Position numbers and translations under genes: made by a program. The notes under the pieces were generated by a model, which ran no database searches, was not told the DNA's origin, and worked only from the letters and a program-made list of their open reading frames with translations. A stretch of DNA of 64,000 nt from Acanthosepion pharaonis (lineage: Eukaryota; Mollusca; Cephalopoda; Sepiida; Sepiidae), in assembly GCA_903632075.3 (NCBI GenBank), contig CAHIKZ030005499.1, positions 2,279,501 through 2,343,500 on the forward strand. The letters run 5' to 3'. Of the stretch, positions 1 through 9,654 are shown piece by piece. Positions within the stretch are counted from its first letter, which is position 1; each line of letters opens with the position of its first letter.

Positions 1-147
1 GTTAAGTTATATATTAGTACTATCGATATTGTTAAATTTATGGTTTAGTCCGGCTGGATATTGTGTTTTTTAGACGTTGTATCCATTTATTTTCATGGGA
101 CTCTAAAATCTTTCTAATGTTATCTGCTCTGAACTTTTCTATTCACT

Positions 148-149
<2 letters not shown>
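1..149. other. AT-rich start of window, no gene seen
   Basis: No coding, RNA or repeat signature is visible before the TA tract. Confidence 0.5.

Positions 150-211
<62 letters not shown>
150..211. repeat. (TA)n microsatellite
   Basis: About 30 uninterrupted TA dinucleotides. Short ORFs crossing it read as Tyr-Ile repeats and are not genes. Confidence 0.97.
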
Positions 212-212
<1 letters not shown>

Positions 213-540
213 ATTAAGATTAATGCAAATATAAAATGTGTCACTTAGCTTATTGGTGTTATTTTCAGCATCTTGACTCTATAGTTTCGTAGATGGGCTA
301 TCCAGCAATCATTCTGTTCACTCGTCAGGAGATATGGAAGACGCGCGCGGCACTTCTCAGTTAAACATGATGTCAAGCTGACAATCACGGTGAATTCATG
401 GTTTTAATACAAACAAATCCTTGCTGTTCTCAGATAGTAAATTAATAAAAGTTTTTTTTATTGTGTATTAAAATACACCTATCTTTTAATTACATTAGTT
501 TTTGTTCATCCCAACAACCTGTAATCTAAGAAAAAGAAAA
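212..540. other. Unassigned AT-rich sequence
   Basis: No recognisable gene or element. The phrase CACTTCTCAG near 351 is a first hint of the minisatellite that follows. Confidence 0.4.
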
Positions 541-1705
541 TCACTTCGCTGTTATATAAATTAAGAATCACTTCTTGGTTGTGTCGAACAGAATTCAAGT
601 CTTAGTTGAACAGAAGAGTCATCACTTCTCAGTTACGTAAAAGAGGACTTTTAAATTGTATAGAACTTCTCAGATGGACAGGACATTAATCAGGACAGGA
701 CATTTAAAAGCATAGGAATCACTTCTCCGTTGTATAGAACAAGAATTACTTCTCACTTGTGTAGAACAGAAATCATCTCTTAGTTGAATAGAGAAAGAGT
801 CAGTTCTCAATTATCTAGAACAGGATGCACTTCAAATTTGAATAGATCAGGAATCATTTCTCAATTGTATATAACAAGAATTAGTTCTCAGTTGTGTAGA
901 ACTTGAGTCATTCATGTCATTGAGTCGATTCATGTTGTATCGAAAAGCATTCTCTTCTCAGAAGTGCAGTCACTTCACAGATGTGTAGAACTGTATTCAC
1001 TTCTTAGTTTTACAGATTACTTCTCAGCCTCATACAGTTCTTCTTAGTTGAACAAAAATAGGTATCACTTCTTAATGTATAGAACAACAATCAATTCTCA
1101 GTTGTCTAGAGGAGGATTCACTTCTGTGTTGAAAAGAACTGGTTTAACTTCTCAGTTGAGCAAAGCAGGTAGCATTTCACAGTTTTGAAGAACATGATTC
1201 ACTTCTCCGTTTAACAAAAAACGTATTCACTTTTCATTTGTATAGGACATGAATCACTTCATCGTTTTCTAGAATAGGACTGAACACAACAGGAATTCAT
1301 TCTCTGATGTACAGGCCATCATTCACTTCTCAACTGATAAGAACCTCATTCATTTGTCTAAAACAAGAATCATTTCTCTCCTTGGTTGAACAGGATTCAT
1401 TTCTCAGAATAGTGTTGACGGCATTCACTTCTCAGTTACATAGAACAAGAATCACTTCTCAGTTCTACCGAACAACATTCGCTTCTCAGTGTATTTTAGA
1501 GGAATTACTTTTCAGTTGTGTAGAACAAGATTCAGTTCTCAATTCTACAGAGAAATAACCACTTCTCAATAGTGCAGAAGAGCATTCACTTCTTATATGA
1601 ACATAAGATTAATCATTTGAACAAGACATCATTCACTTCACTGTGTAGAATAGGATTCACTTGTTACCTTAACAGAATATTCCATTCTCAGTTTTATAAA
1701 GATGG
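541..1705. repeat. Degenerate ~27-bp minisatellite
   Basis: The motif TCACTTCTCAGTTGTGTAGA, followed by ACA(A/G)GAAT, recurs with substitutions and small indels over roughly 1.2 kb. Between 1430 and 1600 successive copies start about 26-28 bp apart. Copies are diverged rather than homogenised, so this is an old array. The 83-aa ORF at 1307-1558 only reads through the repeat and is not a gene. Confidence 0.85.
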
Positions 1706-2339
1706 ATCTATGTTTTGAAATCTAGTAAAGAAATCTTTTCGTCTTGTATCACGTTCAACTTTAGACTTTCGCTTATAAAAACTTTCGCTTTGGTTTTAGC
1801 TGAATTGGTGTAATTTAGCGAACATATTACCTACACATTCTGTCAAATGAACATGACTTCCGGGCAAAAGTGTATCTATAGAACCACATGATGTCTCTAA
1901 ATATGACTTTTGAAATGGTAGATTTAATAGTTCTTTATTAGATTTTTTTTTTTCGAAATGACTTTGTCGATTTTGTTTCTCGTTGCATAATTGTAATATA
2001 TTCGTTTTTATTTTTTAATGATAATATTTTCATTTTTATCGTATCTTTAATTAATGATTCCTTGATTATATATTAAATATTTGATTGTATTTCATAGATT
2101 TTTCCAGAGATGATGATGGGGTCATTTTAAATCATTTACAGGCGACAAGCGAGATAACTGTTCGATTAATGTTTGAACGTGCTAGCGAGCTATCTATCTA
2201 TCTAGCTAGCTAGCTAGCTAGCTAGATATTTGAACAGTCTGACATAGATAAATAGATAATGTCCGACACATGATACAAAGTTGTTTTTATCAATAAATAC
2301 AAAATCTAATAAACTATAAAAAAAAAATGAGGAAGGAAC
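1706..2339. other. Unassigned AT-rich sequence with a short CTAG/CTAT run
   Basis: No gene is seen. A simple run of CTAT then CTAG tetranucleotides lies at about 2190-2226. Confidence 0.5.
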
Positions 2340-3079
2340 ATAAGCGTAAATTGCGATTTGATATTATTGAGATAAGTCACAAGACAAATTCAGAAGGACG
2401 TGTACAAATGTTTCATAGATGATTCAAAAGCATTTGATAAAGTACAACACAGATCTGTTTGAACTGCTATGTAAAATTGATCTGATTTTATTTTGATCTG
2501 TTTAAGATATTAAAGTAGTCTACAACTTGTACTAGGAAAAGACTTTGGACTGTGACAAGTGAATTCTGTAAGCACACAAAAAAAGAAAAATGCGTCAGAC
2601 AAGGATGTATCTTCTCGCCGGATTTATTCAAACTTTACAGCGAGCCAATCCTAAAAGAACTAGAAATCCTTCTAGGATTTATTATTGGTCGGTACTATCT
2701 TAGCAACATAAGATATGCAGACTATACTGTGTTAATGGCAGACGCAGGAACTAAATTGCAACCTGATCTGGCATCCCATCTACAGTCACTATCTCAAAGA
2801 CGTTCTATGGCTTCCCGCTATCATTTTTACAAGTACTTCCATGACAACTGCTCCGACGAGCTAATTTCACTGGTTCCCAGTTCTATGGATTGGAGATGTC
2901 AAAATCAGAGAATTTAAATATATGGGAAGTGTTTTAAGAAAGGAAAATCTGACGCCGAAAATCCGAAGGCGCATTTAAATCGCAAAAGATGTTTTCCAAA
3001 AAGCTAAACAAAATATTAAGAAACAGGAAATTTCATTAAAAACAGAATACTAAACTGATATGTAATATCAGTTCTTCTA
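2340..3079 (+). pseudogene. LINE reverse transcriptase fragment (5' part of an interrupted copy)
   Basis: Broken reverse transcriptase of a non-LTR retrotransposon. Visible family motifs in translation: DDSKAFDKVQH near 2418-2450, VRQGC followed by SPDLFKLYSE near 2593-2646, and a degraded YADD box reading RYADYTV near 2711. A later stretch near 2895-3050 resembles the region after the palm domain (KYMGSVLRKE, then RRRI). Around 2800-2890 the reading changes to a different-looking LINE tail (CSDELISLVP), so this stretch may be chimeric. Stops and frameshifts break it. The copy resumes after the Tc1 insertion at 3080-3678. Confidence 0.8.
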
Positions 3080-3678
3080 CAGTGCTGTTCGATAAAAGTG
3101 ACTCACCTGATTTTTTTTACTAAATGTTCTCTTCTCCGATGAAAGGAAAGTTGAGTTAAATTCAATGCTCCCTGTCACAAATCAAATGTTGCTCAACTGC
3201 TTTCTCGAGAGCCTGTACTTTATAATGCTCCATAAATTTTCTATGGGGTTGAGGTCAGGAGATTGGGGCAGCCATGTCATAACACTCACCTGCTTCTCAT
3301 CAAGGTATTCCTTCATCAATTTTGATTTGTGACAGGGAGCATTATCCTGCATAAAAATGAGCTTGGTGGGGTCGATTTGCACCCTTTCAGCAGAAGGGAG
3401 CAGACAAGACTCTAAAATTCTCTTGTACTTGCTTGCTCCTGAGGGTCTTTTCAATAGGTTTTAAGAAACCAGTTCCATGAAAAGAAAAGCAACCCCAGAA
3501 CATTATACTGAACGGATGGATGCTTGACAGTACTTACTGCTAAATTCAAAGAGCTTTCAAAGCTTCTTCTTCGGATTTTAGATCGCTTATCCTTTGAATT
3601 TAGCTCAACTTTCGTTTCATTGGAGAAGAACATTTAGTAAAAAAAAATCAGGTGGGTCACTTTTATCGAACAGCACTG
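3080..3678 (-). mobile_element. Deleted Tc1/mariner element with fold-back ends
   Basis: The outer ends are inverted: CAGTGCTGTTCGATAAAAGT at 3080 matches the reverse complement at the right end, ending at 3678. The similarity continues about 90 bp inward on both sides, past a poly-T run into transposase coding sequence, so both ends carry the same coding piece in opposite orientation. The element sits inside LINE reverse transcriptase sequence, splitting its ISVLLY and ECWTISS stretches. A TA precedes the left end. The right flank reads AA, so a TA duplication is not intact. Confidence 0.8.
3182..3633 (-). pseudogene. Tc1-like transposase remnant
   Basis: Two adjacent minus-strand frames (3451-3633, then 3182-3454) together give the catalytic part of a Tc1-type DDE transposase. 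The upstream frame has MFFSNETKVEL, where the usual FSDE first catalytic Asp is Asn, and a degraded VKHP...SWN segment. The downstream frame has FMQDNAPCH and, 34 residues after that Asp, the Glu of SPDLNPIENLW, a DD34E spacing. The N-terminal DNA-binding half is absent. With the first Asp changed and a frame break, it cannot be active. Confidence 0.85.
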
Positions 3679-3790
3679 AATGCTAGACAATTTCCTCATA
3701 GATGAAGTGGAAACTTAAGGCAACAGAATATTATTCTACAGAAGGATACTGAGAATATACTGGACAGAGCCTGTAATCAACAACTGATTC
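3679..3790 (+). pseudogene. LINE reverse transcriptase fragment, continuation after Tc1
   Basis: Resumes the LINE reading interrupted at 3080: ECWTISS, then MKWKLKATE and a degraded YRRILR-type stretch. The flanks of the Tc1 element rejoin to a continuous LINE C-terminal region, which supports nested insertion. Confidence 0.7.
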
Positions 3791-3799
3791 GTTTTCTAC

Positions 3800-4059
3800 G
3801 GTTTATCAATACTTCTTGAGATAATAATGATTTAATGATACAAGTCAATTAATTAACCCATAGCTGGGGAGAGAAGAAGAGAATTCATACTTTTTTCAAG
3901 GGTATTTTGAATAAGTAAATATAACGATCCTGACTGGAATTGGAACCCGGCTCTCCAATTAACAACTCTGAGCCGTTATCCATTACACCACCGGCACATC
4001 CAAGCTTACAGCATCTGGTATTTCCAAACGGTCACCCATCAAGGTACTGACTAGGCTCA
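3800..4059 (-). mobile_element. 5S-tRNA chimeric SINE, 5'-truncated (copy 1)
   Basis: On the minus strand, in order: the 3' half of a 5S rRNA-like head (GTACCTTGATGGGTGACC... to ...GCTGTAAGCTTGGATGT), a tRNA-like part with a box A phrase GTGGTGTAATGGATAACGG and a box B-like GGGTTCCAATTCC, and a body ending near a CCCAGCTATGGGTTAATTA phrase and a short tail. The 5S part is cut at GAGCCTAGTCAGTACC, exactly where LINE sequence resumes on the + strand. Confidence 0.85.
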
Positions 4060-4345
4060 TGTAATGAACAAGAAAGTTTTAAGAAAAACGAAAACAAAAA
4101 GGACATTTACTTAGAATCAGAAAGAGACTGTTAAAATCTCTAGGACACATAATGAGGAAAGGGTGCTTGGAGAATTTGACACTCACAGGATACACTGAAG
4201 TCAAAAGAGACGAAAGAAAACAGCGAGTAACCTACCTAACGAGCTTGTGTAAATAGATGGCAGAACAGTAAGTAGTAGGAGTAGTAATGGGACAGAGTAA
4301 TAGCTACAAAGAACAGGAAGTTGAGGAGAGCCATGATTAGGAGAA
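4053..4345 (+). pseudogene. LINE C-terminal tail, continuation after SINE
   Basis: Continues the interrupted LINE: CTCATGTAATGAAC followed by degraded coding for a KKVLRK, GHIMRKE-like, ENL..LTG, and YLTSLCK series. The final phrase AGGAAGTTGAGGAGAGCCATGAT (4316-4338) is found again in other fragments of this window. Several frameshifts are present. Confidence 0.7.
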
Positions 4346-4701
4346 TAGTGAGAGTGATCAACCAGTTCAAAGCCACATTCACGCACATCAATCATTGAAA
4401 CCAAAGACTTGTGTGCTGGCTAATAGTCCTGATAAAACAAGTCCCTTTCCGCCAAATGTGGTTTCTAGAGAACTCGTAACTAATTTCTTAAAAATCTTTT
4501 TCTCTAACGTCATGCCTTCATAGTCAGCCTATAAACTTTTCGGTCCACCCTCGTACATGTGATGAAAGTAACGGATATATTTGAATTTCTATGAAATTCA
4601 TTTTTTTTTAGAAATTATATTTGATTTTTGAGATGAGGAATTGTCAATAAATTGATTTATTGAAACCCTCGTTCTGATTTTTAATGTTAGAGATGTTATT
4701 A
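4346..4701. other. Unassigned sequence
   Basis: No gene is seen. ORFs here are short and lack family motifs. Confidence 0.4.
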
Positions 4702-4750
4702 TAGACACGACATTTCGACCAAGTATCCGCTGGTCATCTTCAGGTATATG
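4702..4750 (-). ncRNA. Hammerhead-ribozyme-like motif (degenerate)
   Basis: The minus strand reads CTGAAGA (core CUGANGA), one extra T, a perfect 5-bp stem GACCA/TGGTC with a 9-nt loop, then GAAA and a weak third helix ending in a GTC-like site. Stem I pairing is poor. Such motifs occur at the ends of Penelope-like retroelements. Here it is isolated and probably a relic. Confidence 0.45.
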
Positions 4751-5520
4751 TTGTTATTTTTTCTTTGGCTGATAGGGGATTAGTTGATTATTGTGCCATT
4801 TATTTATGTCTGTGATGCTGTTTCTTATACGTTCCTAATGGATTCACTATTTGATTCAGGAATTGAACTTACGACCTCTGTGTGAGCGCAACAGACGATT
4901 AATCTCCATCCCAGTCTTTTAAATTCAAAGTTTTTGAAGTGTTTTTTGTCATCATAGAAAGTAAACATTTGTTAGAAGCTCGTTGCCGCTGTCACTTGAT
5001 CCACAGTGAAAACTTATTATGAAAGACAGTTCCTTCTACGTACTTCCTTTTTACAAAAAAGCAACGACTAACTAAACAATATAAAAAATCAGTAAGTTCT
5101 ACTGGCTCAGATCAAGAAATCCAAGAATCACCTGTTGATGGCCGACGAAAGAACAACCAGTCGAGAAAAAAGAAAATGAAATAACGTGGAATAATGATCA
5201 AATAACTTCCTTTTTTAAAAAATATCTTTCTTTCTGTTCGACACATTCTTTTTTTATTCGTTCCAATTTTGGAGTTTCTTTTTTTGAGCAGTTTTCTTTT
5301 TTTTAATTGCTTCTTTCTTTCCGTTTTCTTTCTGTCCTTATCATTCGTTATATTTTTTATTGATTCTTTTAATTTATTATTCATTTGAAAAAAAATCACT
5401 TTTTCGAGTTTTAATCTTTCTTTCTTCCTTTCTTTCAAAATGTTTTCATTTGCTTTTCGCCATCCCTCGAATCTTTATCTTTCCTTCACCAGAACTTTCT
5501 CCGCCCCTTATTTTATTATA
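4751..5520. other. Unassigned AT-rich sequence
   Basis: No supported gene. From about 5200 it grades into pyrimidine-rich sequence. Confidence 0.4.
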
Positions 5521-5525
5521 ATATT

Positions 5526-5569
<44 letters not shown>

Positions 5570-5870
5570 TTGTTTGTTTGTTTGTTTCTTTCTTTCTTTT
5601 GTTTGTTTGTTTGTTTCTTTTTTTTTGTTTGTTTGTTTCTTTCTTTCTTTTTCTTTTTTTTTTTTTTTTTTTTTGCTTCTTTTTTGCTTCTTTCTTTCTT
5701 TTGTTTGCTTCTTTCTTTCAAAGCGTTTTATTTTCGTTTGCTTTTCTCTGTCCCTCGAGGTTTCTTTATCTTTCCTTCATCAAGTTCTTGGCTTCGGTTT
5801 TTCTCCCACCCTTTCTTTATATATTCTTTCTTTCTTTATACATACTTTCTTTCTTTCTTTCTTTCTTTTT

Positions 5871-5902
<32 letters not shown>

Positions 5903-5905
5903 TCC
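5521..5905. repeat. (CTTT)n / polypyrimidine tract
   Basis: Long CTTT tetranucleotide runs at about 5526-5570 and 5828-5904, with TTTG and poly-T variants between. The overlapping Phe/Ser/Leu-rich + strand ORFs and Lys/Glu-rich minus ORFs are translations of this tract and not genes. Confidence 0.95.
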
Positions 5906-6364
5906 AACCTGCCTCGCTCTGGCTAGCCAACGCACAAAATGCTTCGCCTCTATCGCATCTCGATACATATAATTACTTATCTCCGTCGATATTCCTGACT
6001 TTTTTACACTTTACCTCGATCCTTGCCAACAACCCATCGGAGACAAGTGCCCGGCCCGGAACAATTGATGATCCAGCAAGAATCGTTAAAAGTTTTGCAC
6101 TAATGAGAAAAAACAAATAACAAAAGGAAACAACTTTTATACCGCCATTCTTTTAACCATCAACCATTTAAATACAGGACGAGTTGTCTGCACAAATGTC
6201 GACGAAGAAAAAGTGTAGTTGAATTTAAATAAATATATAAATACACTAGTTGACCTATACATTTTTGCCGGGATCAATGTTTACCAGATAAAAAAATTAA
6301 CCTTCTGATACACTAGATATTTATGATATAACAAACTTTAGTCTAAATCTTGAAATGAAAAATT
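5906..6364. other. Unassigned sequence
   Basis: No recognised gene or repeat. Confidence 0.4.
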
Positions 6365-6535
6365 CTTCTTCTATGTGCTGTGTCTCTTCAAGATTTTGGC
6401 AATCATGGCTCTCCACAATTTCCTGTCATTTGTAGCTCTTAATAAATATTGTCTTTTAGTTGTCTCACCTAAACCCTGATTGGCCATCCATTAACTCAAG
6501 CTCTTTAAGTAGGTTATACCCACTAGATATCAACT
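6365..6535 (-). pseudogene. LINE 3' tail fragment
   Basis: The minus strand contains the tail phrase GTGGAGAGCCATGATTGCCA and upstream degraded coding shared with the LINE tails at 6598-6888 and 8016-8345. Only the end of the element is present. Confidence 0.6.
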
Positions 6536-6597
6536 TTATAAAAGTCTGTTTTTAGATAAATGGTATGAGGGCATGACGAAAGAGACAGCATTCTGCT

Positions 6598-6888
6598 TCG
6601 TCAACTATGTGCGATGACCCTTCAGGACGTGGGTAATCAAGGCTCTCGCCAACTTCCTGTCCTTTGTAGCTATTAGCATTGCCTCATTACTATTCCTTCT
6701 TCTCACTGTTTTGACATCTATTTACATAAGCTTGTTAGGTAGATTACTCGCTGTTTCCTTTCGTATTCTGTGAGTATCAAATTCTCCAAGCACTCTTTCC
6801 TCATATGTGTCCTAGAGATTTTAACTGTCTCTTTCTGATTCCTTTTTGTCTCCGTTTTTCTTAAAACTTCTTCGTTGATTACATGAGC
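6598..6888 (-). pseudogene. LINE C-terminal tail joined to a SINE
   Basis: Minus-strand reading, in order: NEEVLRKTE, a KISRTHMRKECLENLILTE stretch and YLTSLCK, then the nucleotide tail with GGACAGGAAGTTGGCGAGAG. This is the C-terminal end of a LINE reverse transcriptase family seen several times in the window. At its upstream edge (about 6888) it runs directly into a SINE of opposite orientation at the same junction as the copy at 4053-4059. Confidence 0.75.
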
Positions 6889-7110
6889 CTCGTCAGTACC
6901 TAGATGGGTAACCACTTGGGAATACCAGGTGTTGTAAGCATGGATGTGCGGGTGGTGTAATGGATAATGGCTCAGAGTTGTAAATCGGAGAGTCGAGTTC
7001 CGATTTCAGTCAGGTTCGTTATATTCGCTAACACGCAAATACACTTGGGAAATGTATGAATCCACCTCTTTGTTCCCCAGCTATGGATTAATTAGTTGCT
7101 GTGGTGTCCT
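6885..7110 (+). mobile_element. 5S-tRNA chimeric SINE, 5'-truncated (copy 2)
   Basis: Begins with the 5S-derived GTCAGTACCTAGATGGGT, then a tRNA-like head GGTGGTGTAATGGATAATGG and a box B-like GAGTTCCGATTTC. The body ends near CCCCAGCTATGGATTAATTAG. Same truncation point as copy 1. Confidence 0.85.
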
Positions 7111-7399
7111 CCCTCTAAGAGTCTGTTAGACTCTTCCGGCTACTATAAGTTTAGTAGGAGAGAATTTTCGGGGAACAGTGAACAGGGAACAGGGAATAGA
7201 TTGAGCTCTAGTTCATTTGATACACTCTCACTAGTCGTGTAATACTCTTCTGGTGTACTTACTATTTAATATATGATATATCTGCAAACCTGGTTTTTGT
7301 TATTACTTAACCATTTACTTGGTTACAACACTAGTAAGACTTGATCCCTAATTCATTATTATCTTAAAAACAATTCTTAAAGTTTAAAAATGGTAATGG
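7111..7399. other. Unassigned sequence
   Basis: Nothing recognised. Confidence 0.35.
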
Positions 7400-7590
7400 A
7401 TAATGCTCGATATTATTCCCCAACGTGTATTGTCTCCCAACTTGTAATAGTTCGGAATTGTTCCTCAACGCAAAAGAAAAATACTCGGCTGGCAACCAGT
7501 ATCGCCGTGACGATGTCGTCATATCCGCTGTTGATGACTTTTTTGACCAACACGATGAACAGACTTCTTTGAACAGTCAGATTTACCTGG
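7400..7590 (+). pseudogene. mariner transposase C-terminal remnant
   Basis: In the frame of ORF 7425-7625 the translation has LFLNAKEKYSAGNQYRRDD followed by VVISAVDDFFDQHDEQ. This matches the C-terminal region of mariner-type transposases, where a (Y/H)LFPxxK..L.G..F..DDEV..AV..FF..QD arrangement is characteristic. The catalytic triad region is missing or unreadable upstream, and the reading dissolves after about 7580. Confidence 0.65.
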
Positions 7591-8015
7591 AAAGAAACAA
7601 TGCAGTTATTAATAAGAAGAGTTAAAGAACTTTTCAGCCTCGTAATGGCGAGCATGTTAATAAATCTGAAATATTTTAAACGTGAGTTTAGGCTGAAACA
7701 TTTTTTTGTGTGTAAATACTTGTCTCCTTTCTGCAATCTTTACATTGTGCAGAGAAAGTTGGTCACCAGCTGTAACGATCTAGTCTCTTCACTAGTGTTG
7801 CAATTACGAGCCTTATTTAGCTTTTCTTTTACGGTGACTTTGAACTAAACAAGACTTTGCCAATAAGTGGGCGGGATGCTCCGAAAGTAGTGCAACGCCC
7901 GAGATTTGGTTGGATGACATGTGAGGTTTAAAACTTTCTGCTAACAACCCATACTTCTTTTACATTGTAACAGATAACAGATGAGTGATAATCTCGCAAA
8001 ATATGGTCTTCTTCT
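7591..8015. other. Unassigned sequence
   Basis: No recognised element. Frames overlapping the mariner remnant continue here but carry no motif. Confidence 0.35.
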
Positions 8016-8938
8016 TCTTCTTCTTCATCTTCTTCAATGTGCCGTGCCCTTTCAGGACGTTAGCGATCATGGCTCTCCACAATTTCCTGTCTTTTGAAAC
8101 TCTTAATAAATTACTCAATTTTCCTAGGTAGGTTATGCGTTGTTTTCCTCTGTTCCTCTTGTCTTCAGTCTGTCCTGTGAGTATCAGTTTTTCTAGCCGT
8201 CTTTCCTCTTTATGTGCCCTAGAAGTTTCAACTTTCTCTTCCTGAAGTGAAATATAAACGTCCTCTTTGTTTCCATTTTCTCTAAAGCTTCGGCGTTGCC
8301 CACATGTTCTGTCTACAGTATTCTTAGTATCCTTCTGTAGAACCACATTCCTACTGCTTCAAGTCTCTTTGTTTCATCTGAGAGGATATTGTCCAGCTTT
8401 CACTGCCATATAAGAGGACGGATATTACATAACAGTTCTGTACTCCTTTCTTTGTTTCTAACAACATTTTCTTGTTTCTTTCTTCCAAAATCTAAGCAAA
8501 GTATTAACTTTGCTTAGATTTTGGAAGACATATTTCACTATCTACCCCTATGCACGTTCAGAGTTCAGTGTCGTACTTTTTGTCCTCTCTTAAAACACTT
8601 CTCAGATATATAAATTATTGACTTTTTTATTTTCGTATCACCAATTTGAAATTTAGATGTTGGGATTTTTTCTTTTGCTAACAACCATGCATTCTGTCTT
8701 CTTGCAATTGACGCTTAGTCCTTTCTTCTTGCTTTCCTTTACTATCTTCTTTAAGAGTCTCTGCTATCAACTGTGTCATCTGTATATCTTATGTTGTTAA
8801 AATTATGGTCACCAGTAATGAATCCTGGTAAGACTTCTAATTCTCTCAGAATCGCCTAACTATATAGATTGAATACGTCTGGCGAGACGACACATCCTTG
8901 TCTTACACCACTTTCTATTTTTTTATATTTACTTACCA
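8016..8938 (-). pseudogene. LINE reverse transcriptase fragment
   Basis: A minus-strand non-LTR reverse transcriptase relic. Reading from the right, the palm region is recognisable: VRQGC followed by SP and NLYS near 8860-8915, a YADD-type box as RYTDDTV near 8780-8800, then a degraded linker. The C-terminal end at 7960-8346 reads EERRLEKLILTGQTEDKR, then QRITYL, then KDRKLWRAMIANVLKGHGT. Stops and frameshifts are present. A pogo-like element interrupts it at 8939. A perfect palindrome at 8482-8527 is embedded. Confidence 0.8.
8482..8527. repeat. Perfect 20-bp inverted repeat, 6-nt loop
   Basis: Arm 8482-8501 (CTTCCAAAATCTAAGCAAAG) is the exact reverse complement of 8508-8527, separated by TATTAA. 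It lies inside the LINE relic. Confidence 0.95.
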
Positions 8939-9642
8939 TATTTGACGGCATATAAGACACAGTTTTTTTTTTACTAAAATATCTTTTAAAATTCCCCTGA
9001 ATCTTATATGCCATATGTAAGCTTAAAATTCGCGATAATTGGCCGAAATTAGCTACCTGGCAACTCCTGTTAGCTTAGCCTTAAACATGAAGGAGCAAGG
9101 GAACACGTGGATGAAAATTTACATTTACAGGAAGAATAAAAAGACCCAGCATTGCACAAGTCAGCGAATGGGTGAAAGAAGTTTGTGATAATATTAGACC
9201 AGAAATTGTTGTGAAACCTTTTAAAAAGTGTGCCATTAGCAATGCTCTCAATGGAACGGAAGATGATACATTATTTAACTTCGATGATAGTAGTATTGAA
9301 AATATGTATCAGAATTTTGATATCGAAGACGACGAATTTTATGGATTTGAAGCTGAATAAAATTTTAATGGTAACTGTACTGTTTTGCCCAATTGTAATA
9401 ATTGATTATTTTATTTTCTTACCTTTGGATACAATAAAGTTTTTATAGATTCGTGTTCTTTTTCCCTATTATTTTTCTTTTAATTGTAATCATGGCTTGT
9501 TTAACCGAAATAATACCTCATAAATAGACTGTACCATTTACTAATAATTTTACTAATTTTACTAATTACCAATTTTTTCTTGATTTTCCCTATTGACATT
9601 GGGGTGCGTCTTATACACCAGTGTCTTATATGCCGTCAAATA
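8939..9642 (+). mobile_element. pogo/Tigger-like DNA transposon, internally deleted (copy 1)
   Basis: Terminal inverted repeats TTTGACGGCATATAAGACAC (from 8941) and its reverse complement (to 9640) are flanked by TA on each side (8939-8940, 9641-9642), the target duplication expected of the Tc1/mariner/pogo superfamily. The interior keeps only the transposase C-terminus at about 9150-9360. A second copy of the family lies at 58397-58875. Confidence 0.85.
9140..9360 (+). pseudogene. pogo-like transposase C-terminal remnant
   Basis: The reading contains VSEWVKEVCDNI, then VVKPFKKCAISNALNGTEDD and an acidic tail with DDSSIENMYQNFDIEDDE. The SFKKCxISNALDGTEDD arrangement is characteristic of the C-terminal end of DDE_1 (pogo/CENP-B/Jerky-type) transposases. 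The catalytic core is absent, so it is a leftover exon-sized piece. The 62-aa ORF 9172-9360 is its open part. Confidence 0.75.
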
Positions 9643-9654
9643 CAGTATTTTTTT

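Noticed and set aside
1307..1558. 83-aa ORF in the 27-bp minisatellite
   Set aside because: Repeat-derived reading without independent support.
5440..6120. 226-aa and other Phe/Ser/Leu-rich ORFs
   Set aside because: Translation of a CTTT/poly-T tract, with equivalent ORFs in several frames and on the other strand.
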